Numbered from the stretch's first letter, positions 1 to 8,725 are shown. The stretch is DNA of 64,000 nt from Streptomyces sp. NBC_00425 (GCF_036030735.1 NZ_CP107928.1:2480001-2544000), one strand, 5' to 3'. Numbers and translations: made by a program. Notes: generated from the letters alone by a model not told the origin.

Positions 1-584
1 TCAAGAGACTGGATGAACAGGGCGACGACGCGCCGCCAGGCGTCCGGGGCGGCGTCGCCGGTGGCGTTGACGACGCCGGCGTTGGCCATGTGGATCAGTA
101 CGAGGTCCGAGGGGTCGAAGTCCTCGCGCAGGCGGCCGGTGGCCTTGGCGCGGTCGATGAGGCGCAGCATGGCTTCGTACGCCTCGTTACGGCGTTGCTC
201 CAACACCTTGGCGGTAGGGAAGGTCATGGTCAGGACATCGGCGAAGCCGTTGTCGGCGGCCTGCATCGCGCAGGCGGATTCGATGTAGCCGACGAAACCG
301 TTCCACGGGTCGGGGTCCTCCAGGGCACCGGTGACCACGTCGGCGTAGGCACCCATGCGGTCGGAGAAGACGGCGTCGACCAGTTCCTCCTTCGTGGGGA
401 AGCGGCGGAACATGGTGGCGATCCCCACGCCCGCCTCGCGGGCCACGGAAGCCATGGAGGCGCTCAGGCCGTCCCGCGCGAACACCGTGCGCGCTGCGGC
501 GATGATCCGCTCCCGGTTTCGCTCGGCGTCACTGCGCAGAGGCTGAACGGCGGGACCGTCGGGGTGCTGAGCGCCAGGGGTCAT
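1..584 (-). CDS. TetR family regulator (3' end cut by window edge)
   Basis: Reading leftward from ATG at 584, the frame stays open to the window edge, giving about 194 residues. An N-terminal TetR helix-turn-helix is clear: an RERIIAAARTVFARDGL stretch near residues 24-40, then ASMASVAREAGVGIATMFRRFPTKEEL. A helical ligand-binding half follows, ending ...RRVVALFIQSL at the edge. TetR proteins of this layout usually repress a neighbouring gene and are released by a small ligand. The divergent neighbour here is the ruined SDR gene at 689, so its original target may be lost. The C-terminal end lies outside the window. The family call is safe; the ligand is unknown. Confidence 0.9.
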   Translation of the reverse strand, partial: MTPGAQHPDGPAVQPLRSDAERNRERIIAAARTVFARDGLSASMASVAREAGVGIATMFRRFPTKEELVDAVFSDRMGAYADVVTGALEDPDPWNGFVGYIESACAMQAADNGFADVLTMTFPTAKVLEQRRNEAYEAMLRLIDRAKATGRLREDFDPSDLVLIHMANAGVVNATGDAAPDAWRRVVALFIQSL

Positions 585-598
585 ACCAGCCAGTCTAG

Positions 599-609
599 CA
601 ATCGGATTG
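599..609. promoter_or_regulatory. Short palindrome in front of the TetR gene
   Basis: CAATC-G-GATTG is a perfect 5-1-5 inverted repeat, 15 nt upstream of the TetR start and between it and the divergent SDR remnant. Its position suits an autoregulatory operator, but it is short and could be chance. Confidence 0.3.
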
Positions 610-688
610 ACCTATCCATTTTTCGTGCTGCGCTTGCCACAGCGAACCGGAGGGCGCTATCCCAATTCAGGAACATACAGGTGACTCC

Positions 689-811
689 GTGACCAGTATT
701 TCCATCGTCGGTGTCGGCCCCTGGTGGGCCTGGTCATCGCCCGCACCTTCGGCTCGAACGACTTCAGTGTCGCCCTGATACTCGCGAAAGCGCCAGAAGC
801 TCGAAGGTCCT
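689..811 (+). pseudogene. Remnant of a short-chain dehydrogenase N-terminus
   Basis: A GTG at 689 opens VTSISIVGVGP, the first beta-strand and start of the glycine-rich nucleotide loop of an SDR. After one frame change the reading continues LVIARTFGSNDFSVALI, and after a second, SRKRQKLE. This is the usual Rossmann order of an SDR (beta1, alphaA, beta2, 'ISR...KLE'). At least two frameshifts break it and nothing recognisable follows. It probably was the divergent partner of the TetR gene at 584. The SDR reading rests on my recognition of the pattern. Confidence 0.6.
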
Positions 812-812
812 G

Positions 813-850
813 CCGTCCTCTCGTTGCGCCACGGCGCGACGAGAGGACGG
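813..850. repeat. 38-bp near-perfect palindrome
   Basis: Arms 813-830 and 833-850 match at 17 of 18 positions with only AC between them. It lies at the broken end of the SDR remnant. It could be a terminator-like hairpin or a scar of a mobile element. No T-tract follows. Confidence 0.6.
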
Positions 851-959
851 AATCGGTGTTCACGCGAGTGGACCACCGGTGACCGATCGGCGTGATCGAC
901 GCCGCCGAGGACCGGCCCACGGCCCGCGCTTCGGCCGGGAGGCGGCGTGAGCTGGTGTG

Positions 960-1982
960 TCAGAGGGTGAGCAGGACCTTGGTGGCGCGCCGCTCGTCCA
1001 TGGCCTTGTAGCCCTCCGGGGCCTGGTCGAGGGGCAGGGTGAGGTCGAAGACCTTGCCGGGGTCGATCTTGCGGTCCCAGATGAGCTGGATCAGGTCGGG
1101 CAGGAACCGGCGCACCGGGGCCGGGCCGCCGAGGGTGTGGATCCCGGCGAAGAACAGCTCGATCCCGGGGATGGACACGTCGTAGTTCACGCCCACGTAC
1201 CCCAGGTGTCCGCCGCCGCGGGTGGCGCCGACGGCCTGCATGAACGACTCCTGGGTTCCGACCGCCTCGATGACCGAGTGCGCGCCGAGCCCGCCGGTGA
1301 GTTCCTTGATCTTCGCTATGCCCTCGTCGCCGCGTTCTTCGACGATGTCGGTGGCCCCGTAGTAGCGGGCCAGCTTCTGCCGCTCGGGGTGCCGGGACAT
1401 GGCGATGATGCGTTCCGCGCCCAGTTGTTTGGCGGCGAGGACAGCCATGAGGCCGACCGCGCCGTCGCCGACGACCGCGACGGTCTTGCCGGGTCCGGCC
1501 TCGGCGGCGACGGCGGCGTACCAGCCGGTGCCGAGCACGTCGGAGGCGGCCAGCAGTGCGGGGATCAACTCGGGATCGGGCTGTCCCGGGGTGGCGACCA
1601 GCGTGCCGTCGGCGTGCGGGATGCGCGCCTTCTCGGCCTGGGTGCCGATCCCCCCGTGGACGAACTCGGCGTGCACACACTTGGACTGGAACCCGGCCCG
1701 GCAGATCTCGCAGGTGTTGTCCGAGATGACGAACGATCCGACCACGAAGTCCCCGGGGCGGACGGTCGTCACATCCGAGCCGACTTCCTCCACCACTCCC
1801 ACGTACTCATGGCCCATGAGCGTGTGGTCGGCGGGCTCGATGCCGCGATACGGCCACAGGTCGGAGCCGCAGATACAGGTCGCGGTCAGCTTCACGATCG
1901 CGTCAGTGGGTTCGACGATCTTTGGATCCTCGCGCTCCTCGACCCGAACGTCACCGGCTGTGTGCATGACTACTCCGCGCAT
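960..1982 (-). CDS. Zinc-dependent alcohol dehydrogenase (MDR family)
   Basis: A 340-residue medium-chain dehydrogenase, oxidising an alcohol with NAD(P). The catalytic zinc region is visible as CICGSD and GHEYVG near the N-terminus. The structural-zinc loop reads DNTCEICRAGFQSKC, with Asp where the first Cys usually stands. The Rossmann fold follows as VVGDGAVGLMAVLAAKQLGA. I chose ATG at 1982 because an AAAAAGGAG site lies just upstream and the protein then begins MRGVVMHTAGDV, as in the family; an open frame extends further upstream but is not MDR-like. A small hairpin (2008-2024) lies in the leader. The substrate cannot be told from sequence. Confidence 0.88.
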   Translation of the reverse strand: MRGVVMHTAGDVRVEEREDPKIVEPTDAIVKLTATCICGSDLWPYRGIEPADHTLMGHEYVGVVEEVGSDVTTVRPGDFVVGSFVISDNTCEICRAGFQSKCVHAEFVHGGIGTQAEKARIPHADGTLVATPGQPDPELIPALLAASDVLGTGWYAAVAAEAGPGKTVAVVGDGAVGLMAVLAAKQLGAERIIAMSRHPERQKLARYYGATDIVEERGDEGIAKIKELTGGLGAHSVIEAVGTQESFMQAVGATRGGGHLGYVGVNYDVSIPGIELFFAGIHTLGGPAPVRRFLPDLIQLIWDRKIDPGKVFDLTLPLDQAPEGYKAMDERRATKVLLTL

Positions 1983-2122
1983 GGGTGAGTCTCCTTTTTC
2001 TGTGCGTCGGCGCCTGTGGCGCCGATGGATTTCAGGGAGGTACGGGATCTCCGCACTCTCTTCGGTATGCGCATTTCGCGCCTGCCCCTGCTGGAAGGGG
2101 CGCAACCGGCCCCGGGCGGGCG

Positions 2123-2592
2123 TCACGCCGTAGCGGCCTGGATGCGCGCCATAGGACGGCGACGCTGGATGAGGGCGATGGTGATCGCGGGGATCAGGGT
2201 CAGCGCGGCGATGCCGGTGCCGACAGCCGCCGGGCCCGTGGCCCTCAAAGGGGACTCGGTCAGCGCGGACCCCAGAGGGAGCGCCTGACCCGCGAAACTC
2301 ACCCCCAGGAAGATGAGCACCGGGTTCGCGCCCAGCCCGAACAGCCCCAGCAGGGCGATGAGCGCAACCGTGGGCGCGGCGTGGCCGGACAGCAGGCAGA
2401 GCGCCGGCAGCAGGACCGTGGTCACCGCGGGGGCCACGGTCCTCGTCATGTGCGGACGCCTGCCGCCGTCAGCGGCGCGCCGACGATCATCCCGACCGCG
2501 AAGACAGTGATCAGCAGCCCGGCCACCACGAACTCGGTCGTGCCCATCAAAAAGTGCCGAGAGTCAGCACGTAGACGACGAGCGGAAGCCGG
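2123..2592 (-). pseudogene. Decayed MFS drug-exporter gene
   Basis: Leftward reading first gives VYVLTLGTF, then in a shifted frame LMGTTEFVVAGLLITVFAVGMIVGAP, the start of a DHA1/Cmx-like MFS exporter. Further on, after another frame change, come GLGANPVLIFLGVSFAGQA and ATGPAAVGTGIAALTLIPAI, the C-terminal helices. The frame break near 2554 sits in a T run (on the minus strand) that looks one T short. Most of the roughly 400-residue protein is missing. A 108-codon open frame at 2123-2449 is only the tail. It lies divergent to the XRE regulator at 2800, which may once have controlled it. Confidence 0.7.
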
Positions 2593-2799
2593 GTGGGTGG
2601 ACGCTCGCCGTCGTCGACGCGTACACCGGCAGGGGCGTGGAGGGTACCTCCTCGCGTGGTCATACATCATCTCCGCAGGGATCGAGAACGTGGTTCGCAT
2701 CCCACGAAACAGCCTCCACCGCGAGCGCGGGAGGCTGCGTTTGTCGGGGGTACACGCTCGACCCCCCTCCCCACGGTTGTGGACCGTAGCGTTGAGAGC

Positions 2800-3747
2800 A
2801 TGGAACGCCGCCTGGACAACCGCGCCGACATCCGTGACTTTCTCGCCCGCCGCCGCGCCCAGCTCACCCCCGAGCAGGTCGGCCTGCCCACCAGCGGCCG
2901 GCGCCGGGTACCCGGGCTGCGCCGCGAGGAGGTCGCCGTCCTCGCCGGGGTGAGCACCGAGTGGTACACGCGGCTGGAGAAAGGCCATATCAGCGGCGTG
3001 TCCGACGATGTCCTCGAAGCGGTGGCACGCACCCTGCAACTCGACGAGGACGAACGCACCTACCTCTTCGACCTGGCCAAAGCCGCCCAGCCCAGCCCCG
3101 CCACCCGGCGCCGCCGCAAGCCCGTCGACGTCCCGCCCCGCGTCCAGTGGCTTCTGGACTCAATGACCCTGTCCGCGGCGTTCGTCACCAACGGCCGCCT
3201 GGACATCGTGGCCACCAACGCACTCGCCCGCGCCCTGTTCGCGCCGATGTTCGACAGCAGCACCACCGACGAACGCAGTCGCCCCAACTTCGCCCGGTAC
3301 TACTTCCTCGACGACGCCTCCCACGACTTCGTCCACGACTGGGACGGCGCCGCCGACATCACCGTCGCGCTGCTGCGCGCGGAAGCCGGCCGCTACCCAG
3401 GCGACAAGTCCCTGCGCGCGCTCGTCGGTGAACTGTCCACGGTCAGCACCGAATTCCGCGCCCAATGGGCCGCTCACAACGTGCGCATCCACCACGGCGG
3501 CGTCAAACGCTTCCACCACCCCGACGCCGGCCTCCTCGAACTCACCTACCAGCCGCTGGACCTGCCCGTGTCCGCCCGCGAAGCGCACTCCCTGACCATC
3601 TACACCGCCGAGCCGGGCACCCCCCACGAAGACCGGCTCAAGCTCCTCGCCAGCTGGGCGGCCACCCCTGCTCTGCACCAGGGTGCACCCGCCACCCACG
3701 CCGGCCGCCAGGAGAAGGGCGCCGACACCCACGGCCGAGCTGACTGA
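2800..3747 (+). CDS. XRE-type helix-turn-helix regulator with MmyB-like ligand domain
   Basis: 315 residues. An N-terminal HTH_31-type domain (about 8-85) reads RRRVPGLRREEVAVLAGVSTEWYTRLEKG, the signature of MmyB-like regulators. A C-terminal PAS-like domain begins near residue 110 (VQWLLDSMTLSAAFVTNGRLDIVATNALARAL). Such proteins bind DNA and sense a small, possibly fatty-acid-like, ligand. No Shine-Dalgarno precedes ATG 2800, so the mRNA is probably leaderless. The stop at 3745-3747 lies inside a Tn3 transposase remnant read in another frame, so the last 10-15 residues may come from that insertion. Its divergent neighbour is the ruined MFS gene. Confidence 0.85.
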   Translation: MERRLDNRADIRDFLARRRAQLTPEQVGLPTSGRRRVPGLRREEVAVLAGVSTEWYTRLEKGHISGVSDDVLEAVARTLQLDEDERTYLFDLAKAAQPSPATRRRRKPVDVPPRVQWLLDSMTLSAAFVTNGRLDIVATNALARALFAPMFDSSTTDERSRPNFARYYFLDDASHDFVHDWDGAADITVALLRAEAGRYPGDKSLRALVGELSTVSTEFRAQWAAHNVRIHHGGVKRFHHPDAGLLELTYQPLDLPVSAREAHSLTIYTAEPGTPHEDRLKLLASWAATPALHQGAPATHAGRQEKGADTHGRAD

Positions 3748-3808
3748 TGAGCAGGCCGAGGCATACGGGACGTTCACCGAGGTGCCCGCGCGCCCTGAGC
3801 CGGAGCGA
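3737..3808 (+). pseudogene. Tn3-family transposase N-terminal scrap
   Basis: In a frame different from the XRE gene the DNA encodes ELTDEQAEAYGTFTEVPARP, followed by EPER. That matches the opening of Tn3-family transposases of actinomycetes, as I remember it (LTDEQ..AYG.F...P...LERFF). Homology stops after about 24 codons and no inverted terminal repeat is evident. It marks an old insertion at the XRE 3' end. Confidence 0.5.
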
Positions 3809-3971
3809 GCGTGCGCCCGAGGCGAGGCGGCCGGTGAGGGTTCGAGGGTCTGGAGACCGTGCGGGTTGCTGAGCGGCACGTCGATCCCCGCCTTGACGGC
3901 CATGCGTGCACCGCGACGCCGACGATGCCGAACCTGCCGTTCGTTGCTTTACCGCGTGGTGCTGGGTCTGC

Positions 3972-4027
3972 GTCTTCGGGTGTACCCGCGCCCGAAGACC
4001 ATGGGGAGTTGCGGTCTTCGGGCGCGG
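3972..4027. terminator. Hairpin set between convergent genes
   Basis: A perfect 14-bp stem (3986-3999 with 4014-4027, 14-nt loop) lies 31 nt past the stop of the SRPBCC gene (4058). A third copy of the arm at 3972-3980 can pair instead with 3991-3999, so two hairpins compete. It probably ends transcripts from both sides. The rest of the 3748-4057 gap holds only the Tn3 scrap and no other gene I can support. Confidence 0.6.
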
Positions 4028-4057
4028 ACGTCTCCGGTGTGTGGGTTGCGCGGGTGG

Positions 4058-4510
4058 TCAGTGCCCGGAAAGGAGTCGTTCTTTCAGGGCCCTGCCGTAC
4101 CTCGCGTAGCTCTCTTCCATCTGGGACCGGGCGGGCTCCACGGTTTCCACGGCGGCCGTGCCCGTGAACTCCTCGGATTCCGTGAAGCGTGTTCCGCCGT
4201 CACGGGGCTTGAGGACGAAGGAGTGCCGCCCCATGAGGACGTCGGGAATGCCGCCCTCCCAGACGAGCCGCCGAGGTGCCTCGTAGTGGGCGACCGTGAA
4301 TCTGTACTCCCCGTCGCTCTCGGTCCCCAGCGTCACCTGGGCCCGTAGCTGGGTTCCGGGGAGTATTTCGGTGGGAGCATCGATGAAACGCAGCGCGGGG
4401 TGCCACTTGGCGTATCCGGCGAAGTCGGTCAGCACCTTCCACACCTCCGCCGGGGGAGAGGCGATGTCGGTGACCGCGGTGATGACGGGACTGTCCTGCA
4501 TGGTCCTCAT
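4058..4510 (-). CDS. SRPBCC (START-like) domain protein
   Basis: 150 residues covering one SRPBCC fold: an opening strand ITAVTDIASPPAEVWKVLTDFAGYAKWHP, then the typical central strands (FTVAHYEAPRRLVWEGGIP, HSFVLKP.DGGTRFTESEEFTG), and a long C-terminal helix ending YGRALKERLLSGH. The fold encloses a hydrophobic cavity used by polyketide cyclases, AHSA1-type proteins and lipid carriers. No catalytic residue can be assigned. Its ATG at 4510 overlaps the stop of the upstream reductase (4507) as ATGA, so the two are translationally coupled and probably act together. The family is certain; the ligand is unknown. Confidence 0.85.
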   Translation of the reverse strand: MRTMQDSPVITAVTDIASPPAEVWKVLTDFAGYAKWHPALRFIDAPTEILPGTQLRAQVTLGTESDGEYRFTVAHYEAPRRLVWEGGIPDVLMGRHSFVLKPRDGGTRFTESEEFTGTAAVETVEPARSQMEESYARYGRALKERLLSGH

Positions 4511-5442
4511 GCCTCCCTGCGGTTTTCCAGGACGATCTTGCCTCGGACGTGGCCGCCGGCCAGCAACTGCTGGGCCTGCGCCGCTTCTTCGAGCGGGAAT
4601 GCCCGCTCGACGTGCACCGTGAGCTTGCCCTCCTCGGCGAGCTCCACCAGCCGGGTCAGGTCGTCGCCGTCGAGGTGGAGGTAGACGTCGATGGCCCCCG
4701 CGTACTCGGCGGCGGACCGCGTGATGGAGGCGACCCGCGCACCGAGGGCGGCGATCTCCTGGGTCGTGGACAGGGAGCCACGCCCGGCGGTGTCGAGGAT
4801 GGCGTCGATCCCGTCCGGGGCGATCTTGCGTACCTGCTCGACGAGTTCGTCGCCGTAGCGCACGGGCGTCGCTCCCAGGGACTCGATGAACGCCTGGCTG
4901 GCCTCGGAGCCCGTCCCGATCACCCGGGCGCCCCGTGCCACGGCGATCTGGACGGCGAGGTGTCCGACGCCTCCCGCCGCCCCGTGGACCAGGACGGCGT
5001 CTCCGGCGGTCACCTCAAGGCTGTGCACGATCGCCTGGTAGGCGGTCAGCCCGGCGACCGGCAGTCCGGCGGCCTGGGCCCAGCTCAGGTTCCTCGGCTT
5101 GCGCACCAGTTGGCGCGGTTCGGCCGAGATCTTCTCCGCGTAGGTGCCGTAGTGCATGGCCTTGTCACGGACGAAGCCGATCACCTCGTCGCCCGGCCTG
5201 AATCCCGTCGTCGCGGGTCCGGCCTGCTCGATGACCCCGGCCAGGTCCCATCCGGGTGTCACCGGGAAGAGGGAGTCCACGAGAGGATCCGCGTATCCGG
5301 CCTGGAAGGCCAGGTCCGCCGGATTGAGCGCGGCTGCCTCGATTCTCACCAGCACGAGATCGGCGAACATCTTCGGATCCGGAACGTCGACGACTTCAAG
5401 GACCTCGGGACCGCCGAAGCTCTGGTACTGAACGGATTTCAC
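4507..5442 (-). CDS. Zinc-free MDR NADPH:quinone-type oxidoreductase
   Basis: 311 residues. The GroES-like N-terminal domain (MKSVQYQSFGGPEVLEVVDVP; AALNPADLAFQAGY) lacks zinc-binding cysteines. The Rossmann part carries VLVHGAAGGVGHLAVQIA near residues 140-158. Members of this group reduce quinones or enones with NADPH. GTG 5442 is chosen because GAGAGG lies 8 nt upstream and homologues begin KSVQY/KAVQY; an upstream in-frame extension to 6381 runs through the divergent LysR gene and is not real. It is first in a two-gene operon with the SRPBCC protein and divergent from the LysR gene at 5593, which likely regulates it. Confidence 0.88.
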   Translation of the reverse strand: MKSVQYQSFGGPEVLEVVDVPDPKMFADLVLVRIEAAALNPADLAFQAGYADPLVDSLFPVTPGWDLAGVIEQAGPATTGFRPGDEVIGFVRDKAMHYGTYAEKISAEPRQLVRKPRNLSWAQAAGLPVAGLTAYQAIVHSLEVTAGDAVLVHGAAGGVGHLAVQIAVARGARVIGTGSEASQAFIESLGATPVRYGDELVEQVRKIAPDGIDAILDTAGRGSLSTTQEIAALGARVASITRSAAEYAGAIDVYLHLDGDDLTRLVELAEEGKLTVHVERAFPLEEAAQAQQLLAGGHVRGKIVLENRREA

Positions 5443-5592
5443 AGCTCTGCCTCTCGTGATGTGTGATGCGTGCGGGGTCGGCACGGCACGAGCACCTCGA
5501 CCGGCCGGGGCCTGGGAGGCGCACGACCAAGCTGACCAGGGCGTCAGCGGCGGAGCAATGACTGTCTGGGCAACAGGTAATACCTTGGAAGC

Positions 5593-6600
5593 ATGAATCA
5601 GTTGGAGACCCGGGAACTCGCCTACTTCGTGACCGTGGCCGAGACCCTGCACTTCGGCCAGGCCGCGGAACGCCTCGGCATCACCCAGCCGCCCCTGTCC
5701 CGCGCCATCGCCCAACTGGAGAGGCGCGTGGGAGTCCCCCTGCTGAAACGCACCACACGTCAGGTGACGCTGACAGCCGCGGGCGAGGTCTTCCTGGCCG
5801 AGTGCCGCACGATCCTCGCGGCGCTGGACACCGCCGTGCGCAAGGCGCGCAAGGCCGCCGTACCGCAACGGGTCACCGTCGCGGCACGCCCCGCCGCGGG
5901 CCCGGGTATCCTGCCCGATCTCCTCGCCGTCGGCGCACGGGGCCCGGACGGCGTGCTCACCGAGGTGGTTTTCACCTACGACGAGATCGGCGCTCTTCGG
6001 GACGGCACCGCGGACGTCGCCCTGATGTGCCAGTCGGTCGCCACCCCCGGCTCTGGTCTCGAGGTGATGGAGCTCGGCCTTGAGGAGCCGGTCGTCCTGC
6101 TCCCGGCGGGCCACCCTCTGGCCGACCGCCCGTTTTTGACCCTCGCAGAGGTGGAAGCACTGCCGGGCTACGAGGCGGAACTGCCCCACGAGGCGCTGGA
6201 CACCATGGTCGACCGCGTCGCACTCGGCCGGCTCGTGGTCGTCGTCGGCGACAGCGTCCGGGACCGCCTCGGCGGATCCGTACGAGCAGTGCCCGTCTAC
6301 GGATACCCGCCCACCCAGCTGGTGCTGGCCTGGCTCCCCGACGCGCGCCCGGCCGCGTCCCGTCTCACCGCGACCGCCCACGCCGTGCTGGACCGGCGCA
6401 CGCGGCTACCGCAGGTCCTGGAAGGCACCGATCTCAGCGGAACCGGAACCCGGCCGTTCGCGGACGGCAGTCAGCAGGATGCACAGCGGGCGGCAGCTGC
6501 CCGAGCTCTGGGGGCCCAGGTCATGGCGGCAGAGCGGAGCACCGAGATTCAGCGCGTCGATCCGGCGGCACTCGTCGACTCCGACCGAACCGCCACCTGA
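5593..6600 (+). CDS. LysR family transcriptional regulator
   Basis: 335 residues. The N-terminal winged helix-turn-helix (3-63) is textbook: LAYFVTVAETLHFGQAAERLGITQPPLSRAIAQLERRVG, then KRTTRQVTLTAAG. A periplasmic-binding-like effector domain follows (about 90-290). A 45-residue low-complexity tail after the effector domain (from TRPFADGS on) is unusual. ATG 5593 follows a TAATAC element, close enough for a short leader. It is divergent from the MDR/SRPBCC operon across 150 nt, the usual LysR arrangement, so that operon is its likely target. The co-inducer is unknown. Confidence 0.92.
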   Translation: MNQLETRELAYFVTVAETLHFGQAAERLGITQPPLSRAIAQLERRVGVPLLKRTTRQVTLTAAGEVFLAECRTILAALDTAVRKARKAAVPQRVTVAARPAAGPGILPDLLAVGARGPDGVLTEVVFTYDEIGALRDGTADVALMCQSVATPGSGLEVMELGLEEPVVLLPAGHPLADRPFLTLAEVEALPGYEAELPHEALDTMVDRVALGRLVVVVGDSVRDRLGGSVRAVPVYGYPPTQLVLAWLPDARPAASRLTATAHAVLDRRTRLPQVLEGTDLSGTGTRPFADGSQQDAQRAAAARALGAQVMAAERSTEIQRVDPAALVDSDRTAT

Positions 6601-6699
6601 TCCCCTCGTACATGGTCTGTGCCATGACCCATGAGTCGCCGCCAGCAGCTCGCCGGCGAGCCACGACGCCTCCTCGCGGAGCTCCCACCCTGAAAGGAC

Positions 6700-6731
6700 T
6701 TGCACCTGACGTTAGCGAGAGGTTTTAGCGT
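6700..6731 (+). promoter_or_regulatory. MerR-type promoter/operator, copy A (SDR/DJ-1)
   Basis: TTGCAC (6700-6705) and TAGCGT (6726-6731) are separated by 20 nt, the over-long spacer typical of MerR-activated promoters. The spacer holds a dyad beginning CTGACGTTAG whose right arm is degenerate (CGAGAGG). Copies B (12504) and C (18939) share the layout. The downstream SDR starts at 6795. Confidence 0.7.
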
Positions 6732-6794
6732 AGCTGGTGTCGGCCCCGCCCACGGTGCGTCCGACGCCGCACTCCTACGTGAAGGACCTCTCCC

Positions 6795-7505
6795 ATGGAC
6801 ATCGCCAACTCTGTCGCCCTCGTCACCGGTGCGGGCCGCGGCCTCGGCCGACACTTCGCCACCCAACTGCTTGAGCGGGGAGCGTCCAAGGTGTACGCCA
6901 CCGCGCGCAACCCCGAGAGCGTCGATCTGCCCGGAGCGGAGGTGCTCCGGCTCGACATCACCGACCCGGCCTCCGTCGCCGCCGTGGCGGAAGTCGCCTC
7001 GGACGTGACGCTGCTGGTCAACAACGCCGGCATCAACACCGTCAACGGCCTGGTCAACGGCGACCTGGAGCAGATCGAACTGGAGATGGACACCGCCTAC
7101 TACGGCCCGTTGCGCATGATCCGGGCCTTCGCCCCGATCCTGAAGGCGGGTGGCGGCGGGGCCATCGTCAACGTCCTGTCGGTCGCCTCCTGGGTCCCGT
7201 CCGAGCACTGGGGCGCCTACCACGCGGCCAAGGCCGCCGCGTGGAGCCTGACCAACAGCGTCCGCCTCGAACTCTCCGCACAGAACACCCTGGTCACCGG
7301 CGTGTATCTGGGACCCACCGACACCGACCTGGCCAAGGGACTGCCGTTCGAGAAGAACGATCCGGCCGACGTCGTCAGGGCCGCGCTCGACGGGGTCGAG
7401 GCGAAGCAGGCCGAGGTCATCGCCGACCCGATGTCCGCGCAGGCCAAGGCGAACCTGGCCCTCGACCCAGCCACGGTCTACGCACCGGCCGCAGCCACCG
7501 CCTGA
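6795..7505 (+). CDS. Short-chain dehydrogenase/reductase
   Basis: 236 residues with all SDR landmarks: TGAGRGLG (residues 11-18) for NADP binding, NNAG near 76, and the catalytic set Ser129, Tyr142, Lys146 (YHAAK). It should reduce a carbonyl or oxidise an alcohol with NADP(H) in the cytosol. GAAGGA lies upstream of ATG 6795. It is the first gene behind MerR operator copy A and is followed after 94 nt by the DJ-1 protein. A small hairpin (7518-7533) lies in that gap and may lower read-through. The substrate is not predictable. Confidence 0.9.
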   Translation: MDIANSVALVTGAGRGLGRHFATQLLERGASKVYATARNPESVDLPGAEVLRLDITDPASVAAVAEVASDVTLLVNNAGINTVNGLVNGDLEQIELEMDTAYYGPLRMIRAFAPILKAGGGGAIVNVLSVASWVPSEHWGAYHAAKAAAWSLTNSVRLELSAQNTLVTGVYLGPTDTDLAKGLPFEKNDPADVVRAALDGVEAKQAEVIADPMSAQAKANLALDPATVYAPAAATA

Positions 7506-7599
7506 CCACCACCATCACGCGCCACGGGGCGCGACACGTCGTAACCGGGAAGCGCCCCGTCCGTTTCTTCCTTGCTCGTACACCGAAAGAAGGCATGCC

Positions 7600-8613
7600 A
7601 TGGACACCCCCGCCCCCACCCACTCGTCCAAGCCCAAGGCGCTGATCGTCGTCCCGTCGGCCGCTGTCCTGCCGCTCACCGAACCGGCGGACCACCCCGC
7701 TGTCTCGACCGGGTTCTACCTGGTCGAGCTGGCGCAGATCCTCAAGGAGTTCGGCAACGAGTACGAGTTCACCTTCGCCACCCCCGGCGGGCTCGTCCCG
7801 CAGCTGGAGATCAACGGCCTGGCCCTGTCGATGCACGCCGCGGACAAGTTCAGCTCCGCAACGGTCTCGGCCACCGCGGCGCAGGCGTTCCGCTTCGATG
7901 TCGACACCTTCCGTGCCAAACGGCCAGGACTCGTCGCCCGCCGGGACAGCGAACTCGCCCTCGCCCGCCGCTACCTGGGCCGCCTGCCGGTCTCCGAGTC
8001 GCTGCCGGGCAGTGACAAGGAGGTCGTGGTGCTGCGTGACGACCTGGTCAAGTCGATGCAGGACCTTCCGGAGCACACCTACCAGTCCATCGAGCAGCTC
8101 GTGCTCAGACACCGCGACCCCGAGGACGCCTTCGACCTGGGCGCGTTCGACTTCGTGCACATGCCCGGCGGCCACGCCCCCATGGTCGACTTCGTCGACA
8201 ACCCCTGGCTCGGCGAACTCCTGCACACCGCGCGGGAGAACCAGGTGCTGATCTCGCTGATCTGCCACGCCCCCGTCGCCATGGCCTCGGCCAAGTACCG
8301 GGTGAGCCCCGACGGCACCGTCGTCACCGACACCCAGCACGCCTTCAACGGCGTCAGCGTGACCACGGTCGCCAAATCCGCCGAACTCTTCGTCCTCAGC
8401 AACGGCTACCTCAAGATCCCCGGCAAGAAGGTACGCATGGGCTACTTCATCGACGAAGCCCTCAGGAACGCCGGCTACGAGGTACGGACGACCACCAACC
8501 CGACCGCCATCAAGGTCATCTGGGAGGAAGGCGTCCGCCTGCTCACCAGCAACGGCCCCCAGGCCATCGACGAGCACACCGCCCGCCTGCGCACCCTCCT
8601 GCCCCGCCACTGA
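7600..8613 (+). CDS. DJ-1/PfpI family protein (Hsp31-like)
   Basis: 337 residues, the long Hsp31-type form of the family. The nucleophile elbow reads SLICHAPVA with Cys222, preceded by FDFVHMPGGHAPM, which supplies the partner acid and backbone region. Relatives act as glyoxalase III, deglycase or holding chaperones against reactive carbonyls. It has a good site (GAAGG) ahead of ATG 7600 and follows the SDR in the same direction, so both are probably expressed from MerR operator A. A detoxifying pair for reactive carbonyl compounds is a reasonable inference. The exact activity is not settled by sequence. Confidence 0.88.
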   Translation: MDTPAPTHSSKPKALIVVPSAAVLPLTEPADHPAVSTGFYLVELAQILKEFGNEYEFTFATPGGLVPQLEINGLALSMHAADKFSSATVSATAAQAFRFDVDTFRAKRPGLVARRDSELALARRYLGRLPVSESLPGSDKEVVVLRDDLVKSMQDLPEHTYQSIEQLVLRHRDPEDAFDLGAFDFVHMPGGHAPMVDFVDNPWLGELLHTARENQVLISLICHAPVAMASAKYRVSPDGTVVTDTQHAFNGVSVTTVAKSAELFVLSNGYLKIPGKKVRMGYFIDEALRNAGYEVRTTTNPTAIKVIWEEGVRLLTSNGPQAIDEHTARLRTLLPRH

Positions 8614-8725
8614 CCCCCCGCCTCCCGGCACCGCCAGGTCGCCATGTGTGCACCTGGTTCACCGTGATCCGGCACGTTGTGGCCGGCCGGGGCCAGACGA
8701 AAGGCCCGTGATGACGACATCGGCT

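Noticed and set aside
667..1680. Long Arg/Pro/Gly-rich minus-strand open frame of 337 codons
   Set aside because: It overlaps the well-supported Zn-ADH in another frame; composition is typical of GC-rich shadow frames.
4507..6381. 624-residue version of the MDR reductase starting at 6381
   Set aside because: The first 313 codons run antisense through the LysR gene; the true GroES-like start and SD are at 5442.
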